In this document: in pieces, positions 59,401-64,000 of the stretch
How positions within the stretch are numbered: the first letter of the stretch is position 1
How the letters are laid out: the number at the start of each line of letters is the position of its first letter
NCBI GenBank assembly: GCA_033980235.1
Contig: CM067072.1
Coordinates: 22,943,047 to 23,007,046 of the forward strand
DNA length: 64,000 bases
From: Diadema setosum
Lineage: Eukaryota; Echinodermata; Echinoidea; Diadematoida; Diadematidae
Direction of reading: 5' to 3'
Translations under genes and position numbers: made by a program
Notes under the pieces: model-generated
Databases searched by the model: none
What the model saw: only the letters and a program-made list of their open reading frames with translations
Told to the model about the DNA's origin: nothing

Positions 59401-62400
59401 AGGCGTTAAAATAAAGTTGTTAATTAAACAAAGCCATTAGATTTGCTGATAGATAAAATATAACAGAAGGATCTTGGAAGTATATGAAAAGATATGAAAA
59501 TCATGTTTCTTAAACCTGAATTCTCAAAGTTCACCAGCCACAGTAAAGTTATATACTTTTTATTTGGCAAACAAGATTCAGAATCACAGAAATTTCTGTC
59601 TAGATGACTGAGAGTCTTTTTTTTTTTTTGCACTCTCAATAAACCAAATAATGATATAATTAAATGAGACGCTGAAAGATCAGAAGACGATCCAGTTATC
59701 CTTTGTTTTGATCCTAGATACTATGTGACCGTGTTTTTGTTCGTGAAAAAAATAGTGAATCATATCGAGATTTTTCAAAAGGAGATTACATCAAAATCCA
59801 AAAGGATTCATTGTTTAAGAAATAAATGTTTTAATAATGTTAAATTTAATTACTTCTACAAGAAAAAGTAAGGTAATTTGCCGGTTTTCGCACCTCAGAC
59901 ATTGATGAGTGCATGGAAGGAACACCTTGTGCTGATAACGCAACATGCAGCAACACCAAAGGTTCCTTTGACTGCGCCTGTAACGAGGGTTACAGAGGAG
60001 ACGGGTATAGTCAATGTTTGGACATCGACGAATGTCTGGAGAGTAAGATACATTTTGTAAGATACAGTTAACCTCAAAACCTCTGAGGATTCTTTTCGAA
60101 AAAACTTCCCTGATAATAATGAGGATAAATTTGCTTGTCGCTTTGAGGAATGCAAAGGTAAAATCATGTGATCGTCCGCAGTTTCAAATTTCACTTTTGC
60201 ACACCTCAGACATTGTTGAGTGCATGGAAGGAACACCTTGTGCTGATAACGCAACATGCAACAACACCGAAGGTTCCTTTGACTGCGCCTGTAACGAGGG
60301 TTACAGAGGAGACGGGTATAGTCAATGTTTTGACATCGACGAATGTCTGGAGAGTAGCAGCATGTGTGACCCCAATGCCAACTGTACGAATACACAGGGA
60401 AGTTATCTCTGTGACTGCATCGAAGGCTACAGAGGAGATGGCTTCAATTGTGCCGGTACGATTCATGGATTTAATTCGTGAGAAAAAACGTTGAAATATG
60501 TCGAACATGAAGAATATAACAAAACTCATGATTAGAAAGAAACGACAAATTCTGCTTATCATAACCATGCCAAATCATTCTTGGATTCCTTCAAGATTTC
60601 ATCTTGCCATCACATTGAAAGGGAAGGAGTATTGATGTGTTTCAAAGGTCATGACATGAAGTGTTTAATATTTTGTTTCTATTTACAGACATAAATGAGT
60701 GTGAGGAAGGATCACCATGTGCCGCCAACGCAACTTGCACAAATATCGCTGGATCTTACGAGTGTATGTGCGATGAGGGCTACAGTGGAGATGCTTACAA
60801 TGACTGTTTTGACATTGTGGAATGCACTACAACTCCTGATATTTGTGATGTCAATGCTAATTGCACGAATTTGGAGGGAAGTTACTTCTGTCAATGCAAC
60901 GACGGTTACCGCGGAAACGGTGTTAACTGTTCTGGTAAATTTCGGAAAGACTGTGTTGAATTTGAATGTTTGTAAAATTAGAATAGTTGGTCAGCATATA
61001 GACTTCGTAGTATGAATTGATTTATCTTAAACTATATAAACAAGATAAAACATGTATTTGATTGGTAGAATAATGCTCTTCATCCACCCATTGCAAACAT
61101 GAATAACTTATTCAAAATATTCAATTGCTCTCTCGGTCGAGACAGACATACTTGACAGAAGACAGTTATCCGACAAAGTGATTCAATAGATTCCATGTCA
61201 ATTTACACGCGGCTTTAAGAACAGTGCCCTTACCATATTGTCATAATATTACCCCATATTTATATTTTTGTACCTCAAAACAAGTAGTGTTTATGAATGT
61301 TTCATATCATTTTACCATTATGTATACGCTATCTCATTTTTCAAATACTTTAACGAAACCTTTTAATGCGTGGTATGAGTAGTTATGATAATAATATATT
61401 TTGTTTATTTTCGTTTAATCTCGAGATAACTAAAATGTTTAAGGTTTGCATCTGATGTATATCAATTTTTCTCATTTTTTTATTTATCTTTGTTTGTTTT
61501 CCAAATATAACTTTTAACCTCAAAAGCTCAGATTTTTATTTTCGAAACAAATTCCTTGATAATAATAAGGATAAATTTGCCTGTCGCTTTGGGGAATGCA
61601 AAGATAAAATCATGTGATCATCCGTAGTTTCAAATTTCACTTTTGCACACCTCAGACATTGTTGAGTGCGTGGAAGGAACACCTTGTGCTGATAACGCAA
61701 CATGCAACAACACCGAAGGTTCCTTTGACTGCGCCTGTAACGAGGGTTACAGAGGAGACGGGTATAGTCAATGTTTTGACATCGACGAATGTCTGGAGAG
61801 TAGCAGCATGTGTGACCCCAATGCCAACTGTACGAATACACAGGGAAGTTATCTCTGTGACTGCATCGAAGGCTACAGAGGAGATGGCTTCAATTGTGCC
61901 GGTACGATTCATGGATTTAATTCGTGAGAAAAAAGGTTGAAACATGTCGAACATGAAGAATATAACAAAACTCATGTTTAGAAAGAAAAGAAAAATCCTG
62001 CTTCTTATATGCCAAATCATTCTTGCATTTTTTCAAGATTTTATCTTGCCATATATCTTACTTTTTCAGCCCAAATATCACACTGAAAGGGAAAGAGTAT
62101 TGATGTTTTTCGAAGAGCATGACATAAAGTGTTTTACATTTTGTCTCTATTTACAGACATAAATGAGTGTGAGGAAGGATCACCATGTGCCGCCAACGCA
62201 ACTTGCACAAATATCGCTGGATCTTACGAGTGTATGTGCGATGATGGCTACAGTGGAGATGCTTACAACGACTGCTTTGACATTGTGGAATGCACTACAA
62301 CTCCTGATATTTGTGATGTCAATGCAAATTGCACGAATTTGGAGGGAAGTTACTTCTGTCAATGCAACGACGGTTACCGCGGAAACGGTGTTAATTGTTC

Positions 62401-64000
62401 TGGTAAATTTCGGAAAAACTGTGTTGAATTTGAATGTTTGTAAAATTGTAAAAGCTGATCAGCATTTAAAATTCGTAAAATGAATTGCTTTACCTTCAAC
62501 TATATAAACAAGATAAAACATGTATTTGATTGGTAGAATAATGCTCTTCATCCACCCTATGCAAACATTGATAACTTATTCAAAATATTCAATTAATCTA
62601 TTGGTTGAGACAGAAGACAGTTATCCGAAAGAGTGATTCAATAAATTCCATGTCAATTTACACGCGGCTTTAATAATAAGCAGTGCCCTTACCATATTGT
62701 AATAATATTACCCCATATCTATGTTTTTGTACCTTATAACAAGTAGCGTTTATAAATGTTTCATATCATTTTAGCATTATGTATACGCTATCTAATTTTT
62801 CAAATGCTTTAACGGAACCTTTCAATGCGTAGTATGAGTAGTTATGATAATAATATATTTTGTTTATTTTCGTTTAATCTCGAGATAACTAAAATGTTTA
62901 AGGTTTGCACCTGATGTATGCCAGTTTTTCTCACTGTTTTAATTTATCTTTCTTTGTTTTGCAAGTCGAACTTTTTTAAGATACAGTTAACGTCAAAACC
63001 ACTGAGGATTCTTTTCGAAAAAAACTTCCCTGACAATAATGAGGATAAATTTGCTAGTCGCTTTGAGGAATGCAAAGGTAAAATCATGTGATCATCCGCA
63101 GTTTCAAATTTCACGTTTACACACCTCAGACATTGTTGAGTGCATGGAAGGAACACCTTGTGCTGATAACGCAACATGCAACAACACCGAAGGTTCCTTT
63201 GACTGCGCCTGTAACGAGGGTTACAGAGGAGACGGGTATAGTCAATGTTTTGACATCGACGAATGTCTGGAGAGCAGCAGCATGTGTGACCCCAATGCCA
63301 ACTGTACGAATACACAGGGAAGTTATCTCTGTGACTGCATCGAAGGCTACAGAGGAGATGGCTTCAATTGTGCCGGTACGATTCATGGATTTATTTCGTG
63401 AGAAAAAAGGTTGAAATATGTCGAACATGAAGAATATAACAAAACTCATGTTTAGAAAGAAAAGAGAAATCCTGCTTCTTATATGCCAAATCATTCTTGC
63501 ATTTTTTTCAAGATTTAATCTTGCCATATATCTTACTTTTTCAGCCCAAATATCACATCGAAAGGGAAAGAGTATTGATGTCTTTCGAAGAGCATGACAT
63601 AAAGTGTTTTACATTTTGTCTCTATTTACAGACATAAATGAGTGTGAGGAAGGATCACCATGTGCCGCCAACGCAACTTGCACAAATATCGCTGGATCTT
63701 ACGAGTGTATGTGCGATGAGGGCTACAGTGGAGATGCTTACAATGACTGTTTTGACATTGTGGAATGCACTACAACTCCTGATATTTGTGATGTCAATGC
63801 TAATTGCACGAATTTGGAGGGAAGTTACTTCTGTCAATGCAACGACGGTTACCGCGGAAACGGTGTTAACTGTTCTGGTAAATTTCGGAAAGACTGTGTT
63901 GAATTTGAATGTTTGTAAAATTAGAATAGTTGGTCAGCATATAGACTTCGTAGTATGAATTGCTTTATCTTAAACTATATAAACAAGATAAAACATGTAT
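47398..64000 (+). CDS. Secreted IgGFc-binding-type / mucin / multi-EGF protein gene (3' incomplete)
   Basis: This is the only host gene I can support. Exons in order: signal peptide (47398-47470); IgGFc-binding N-terminal-type domain (50021-51295); seven mucin exons; eight EGF exons; then it runs off the window. Spliced length so far is 5,218 nt, about 1,740 residues. Every intron is phase 1, and all splice sites are GT-AG. Expected product: a secreted or surface glycoprotein with an adhesive head, an O-glycosylated Thr/Ser stalk and 15 EGF domains. Proteins with IgGFc-type domains in echinoderms and FCGBP in vertebrates are linked to mucus and immune binding. The specific role and ligand here are unknown. 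Names such as FCGBP are not justified, because its vWD repeats are not seen. Confidence 0.85.
47471..50020 (+). other. Intron 1 (2,550 bp) carrying a foldback element
   Basis: Donor GTAAGT, acceptor TTTTATTCAG. Besides the foldback element at 47930-48963 it holds a CA repeat (48514-48540), a G-run (47739-47749) and a T-run (49513-49533). The ORFs here are shadows. Confidence 0.8.
47930..48963. mobile_element. Foldback element with CCCACGAGTTCGACA repeats, in intron 1
   Basis: The left arm (47930-48293) repeats GCCCACGAGTTCGACA-type words about a dozen times at variable 20-40-bp spacing (also GAGACCGACACT, GAGCCCGACATT). The right arm (48722-48963) has the inverse: TGTCGAACTT, GGTCTCGTGAGC, GGTCTCGTGGGC and CTCGTGGGTGTCGAAC. 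The middle ~430 bp is unremarkable apart from a (CA)n. This is the same architecture as the 4.5-9.0 and 42-44.8 kb elements but with an unrelated repeat unit. Confidence 0.75.
50021..51295 (+). CDS. Exon 2: IgGFc-binding N-terminal-type domain
   Basis: One 1,275-bp exon encodes 425 residues. Family landmarks in order: [47 protein letters not shown]; the basket of NVFIEL...; [116 protein letters not shown]. The GT-x(2)-S-x-DKPVAVxSGN plus VEQLPPVxxWG signature is, as I know it, diagnostic of the IgGFc_binding family. It has few cysteines. It lies right after the signal peptide, as in family members. The donor at 51296 (GTAGGT) is phase 1. The domain appears complete and intact. Confidence 0.9.
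51645..51712 (+). pseudogene. Broken mucin exon (3' part only)
   Basis: CATCAGATACTACAGGGTCA through ATGGCCGACACA matches the last ~65 bp of the intact mucin exons ([19 protein letters not shown]). It then runs directly into intron-type sequence (TTTCTACATCGGGAAAAATG), so the donor was lost by a deletion. Using it would read into a stop about 80 bases later. It is probably skipped. Confidence 0.75.
51894..52181 (+). CDS. Mucin exon 1 (288 bp)
   Basis: It encodes 96 residues rich in T, E, S, A and [21 protein letters not shown], then [17 protein letters not shown] and [12 protein letters not shown], ending ADTTT. Such stalks are usually densely O-glycosylated. The acceptor is GCAACAG at 51893. 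An alternative acceptor TTTTTAG at 51884, 9 bp upstream, is in the same phase and would add three residues. The donor is GGTAGGT at 52182. Confidence 0.85.
52631..52918 (+). CDS. Mucin exon 2 (288 bp)
   Basis: A paralogue of mucin exon 1 with the same length and phase: [20 protein letters not shown] and [17 protein letters not shown]. Acceptor TTACAACAG, donor GGTAGGT. It differs mainly by Thr-to-Pro/Ile changes (FPTAP, ITPLHTT). Confidence 0.85.
53342..53629 (+). CDS. Mucin exon 3 (288 bp)
   Basis: [37 protein letters not shown] and ADTTTG. The acceptor is TTACAACAG; the upstream alternative here is AATAAG. The donor GGTAAGT is the best in the series. There is an in-frame stop just upstream of the acceptor, so this exon cannot be extended leftward. 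Confidence 0.85.
53916..54489. mobile_element. 574-bp TIR insertion in the mucin 3-4 intron
   Basis: The other mucin introns run straight through this point (TATTTACAGAATGG). Here 574 bp interrupt it. The insert starts CATATCGATACG and ends CGTATCAATATG, inverted repeats matching at 11 of 12. No target duplication is clear. An open minus frame ([20 protein letters not shown]) is unrecognised. Confidence 0.65.
54634..54921 (+). CDS. Mucin exon 4 (288 bp)
   Basis: [40 protein letters not shown] and [16 protein letters not shown]. It carries two charge changes (ARS, YRS). Acceptor TTACAACAG, donor GGTTAGT. Confidence 0.85.
55357..55644 (+). CDS. Mucin exon 5 (288 bp)
   Basis: [37 protein letters not shown] and [17 protein letters not shown]. 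The introns on both sides align with those of exons 4 and 6 over their whole length, so the duplicated unit is exon plus intron (~0.72 kb). Confidence 0.85.
56071..56187 (+). pseudogene. Broken mucin exon (5' part only)
   Basis: A normal acceptor and [20 protein letters not shown], then [10 protein letters not shown], but the exon is fused at ~56187 to intron sequence (ACCACATTGGTCTACAACCT), which normally lies ~20-40 bp beyond the donor. The donor and ~170 bp of exon are deleted. Inclusion would terminate translation within 6 codons (LVYNL stop). Confidence 0.8.
56601..56888 (+). CDS. Mucin exon 6 (288 bp)
   Basis: [60 protein letters not shown] and IPDTTT. Donor GGTGCGT. The first ~60 bp of this exon plus ~245 bp of its upstream intron were copied to 58070-58370. 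Confidence 0.85.
57191..57466 (+). CDS. Mucin exon 7 (276 bp, most diverged)
   Basis: [40 protein letters not shown] and [20 protein letters not shown]. It is four codons shorter than the others but phase is kept. Only the ACAACAG acceptor exists here (TTTTTAAATACAACAG), which argues that this acceptor is the one used in all copies. Donor GGTGGGT. Confidence 0.85.
57607..58591 (-). mobile_element. ~700-bp TIR family element in the mucin-EGF intron, disrupted
   Basis: Bases 57690-57870 match the family in reverse (AATGAAGGAATTATGAAATTAAGC; TAGGATTTTTAAGAAGTTAAA), and 58549-58591 is a family end (GCGACTTTTTGTTAG, TTTTGTGATACAACGCCACA). A 300-bp copy of host gene sequence sits inside it at 58070-58370. 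Confidence 0.6.
58313..58370 (+). pseudogene. Captured mucin exon 5' fragment
   Basis: An acceptor plus the first ~58 bp of mucin exon 6, ending at ACAACGTCAGT and then jumping to transposon sequence. With ~245 bp of upstream intron it forms a near-identical copy of 56356-56658 (only a few differences), so the event is recent. There is no donor. It is non-functional as an exon. Confidence 0.8.
58883..59128 (+). CDS. EGF exon 1 (two EGF domains)
   Basis: 82 residues: [59 protein letters not shown], then [20 protein letters not shown]. Each domain has six cysteines. The DIDEC start and CxNxxxx(F/Y)xC are the calcium-binding EGF signature, including the site for Asp/Asn beta-hydroxylation. Acceptor TTTTTTCTCAG, donor AGGTACAA, phase 1. 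Confidence 0.9.
59129..59898 (+). other. Intron between EGF exons 1 and 2
   Basis: 770 bp, AT-rich with no paralogous match to the later EGF introns. A T-run lies at 59617-59629. No repeat is recognised. Confidence 0.7.
59899..60042 (+). CDS. EGF exon 2, truncated (one EGF domain plus DIDECLE)
   Basis: [40 protein letters not shown], then LDIDECLE. In complete paralogues the next codons are GAGAGTAGCAGC; here a deletion gives GAGAGTAAGATAC, joining exon to what is intron in the third EGF block (AAGATACAGTTAAC). The fusion creates a donor GTAAGA at 60043. Use of it yields exactly 144 bp, still phase 1. The second EGF domain would then be only its first seven residues, spliced to the next exon. 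Without that donor, translation stops at about 60070. Confidence 0.6.
60210..60455 (+). CDS. EGF exon 3, type A (two EGF domains)
   Basis: [59 protein letters not shown] and [20 protein letters not shown]. 246 bp. The first domain starts DIVEC rather than DIDEC, a weaker calcium ligand. Acceptor CACCTCAG, donor GGTACGA. Confidence 0.9.
60689..60934 (+). CDS. EGF exon 4, type B (two EGF domains)
   Basis: [59 protein letters not shown] and [20 protein letters not shown]. 246 bp. Type B differs from type A throughout. The A+B pair is the unit that was later amplified. Acceptor TTTACAG, donor GGTAAAT. Confidence 0.9.
61656..61901 (+). CDS. EGF exon 5, type A
   Basis: Identical in protein to EGF exon 3 except DIVECVEG for DIVECMEG. 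This is the start of the second A+B block. The upstream intron is distinct near its acceptor (GGGGAATGCAAAGATAAA). Confidence 0.9.
62157..62402 (+). CDS. EGF exon 6, type B
   Basis: As EGF exon 4 with [15 protein letters not shown] in place of [15 protein letters not shown] and a few silent changes (AATGCAAATTGC, TTAATTGTTC). Confidence 0.9.
63130..63375 (+). CDS. EGF exon 7, type A
   Basis: Protein-identical to EGF exon 3. It is preceded by intron sequence closest to the first block (TTAACGTCAAAACCACTGAG). One silent difference is GAGAGCAGCAGC. Confidence 0.9.
63632..63877 (+). CDS. EGF exon 8, type B (last exon in window)
   Basis: DNA and protein match EGF exon 4 better than exon 6 (CDEGYS; GTTAACTGTTCTGG). 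The following intron is also nearly identical to that after exon 4. The gene continues past 64000; no stop or terminal domain is visible. Confidence 0.9.

Larger units (their letters stand above)
60060..64000. repeat. Three tandem ~1.47-kb genomic copies of the EGF A+B exon pair
   Basis: Exon starts are spaced 1446 and 1474 bp (type A) and 1468 and 1475 bp (type B). The introns and the ~0.65-kb inter-pair spacer are also duplicated (for example TTTGATTGGTAGAATAATGC and TTTCGTTTAATCTCGAGATA in each). The third copy is cut by the window end. Confidence 0.9.

Noticed and set aside
58879..63837. Alternative-frame and minus-strand ORFs across the EGF exons
   Set aside because: The six-cysteine EGF frame with phase-1 splice sites is clearly the real one; the others repeat only because the exons do.
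1..64000. tRNA or rRNA genes
   Set aside because: I saw no convincing cloverleaf or rRNA core sequence by eye. A tRNAscan or Rfam search would be decisive and was not possible.

Overview
This is a 64-kb piece of an AT-rich, repeat-dense animal genome with no prokaryotic features. It is most probably an echinoderm, and a sea urchin is my best guess. The reasons are: (i) an IgGFc-binding-type domain gene with phase-1 mucin and EGF exons; (ii) a foldback transposon at 4.5-9.0 kb whose inverted arms are 15-bp tandem repeats, the design I recall for the TU elements of Strongylocentrotus; (iii) several TIR families and LINE fragments that look like those of echinoid genomes. The species call is inference.

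Layout. Bases 1-47,300 hold no host gene I can support. They are a layered graveyard of mobile DNA. A tandem duplication with a small TIR insert occupies 1-650. LINE reverse-transcriptase fragments lie at 2.4-3.0, 3.5-4.5 plus 9.0-9.1, 12.0-12.2, 15.1-15.8, 24.4-24.9, 33.0-34.3 and 36.9-38.2 kb. Foldback elements lie at 4.5-9.0, 30.1-31.4, 41.4-41.6, 42.0-44.8 and 47.9-49.0 kb. Short TIR elements are at 4.5, 16.2, 17.6, 39.2, 43.3, 46.5 and 53.9 kb. A ~700-bp TIR family has five copies. Many insertions can be read against an empty site in a paralogous copy, which gives relative ages.

The single recognisable host gene runs left to right from 47,398 and is still open at the window end. Exon 1 encodes a signal peptide. 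After a 2.55-kb intron, exon 2 encodes a complete IgGFc-binding N-terminal-type domain. Seven intact Thr/Ser/Glu/Ala-rich mucin exons follow (six of 288 bp, one of 276 bp), with three broken copies. Eight EGF exons follow: seven of 246 bp encoding two EGF domains each, and one truncated. All junctions are phase 1, so any exon can be lost or duplicated without a frameshift. The spliced protein so far is about 1,740 residues: a secreted or surface mucin-like protein with 15 EGF domains. The mucin exons repeat every ~0.72 kb. The EGF exon pairs repeat every ~1.47 kb and show signs of gene conversion. The locus is visibly expanding and decaying by exon duplication.

The most interesting structural theme is that at least four unrelated elements share one design: inverted arms built from short tandem repeats, each element with its own repeat unit.
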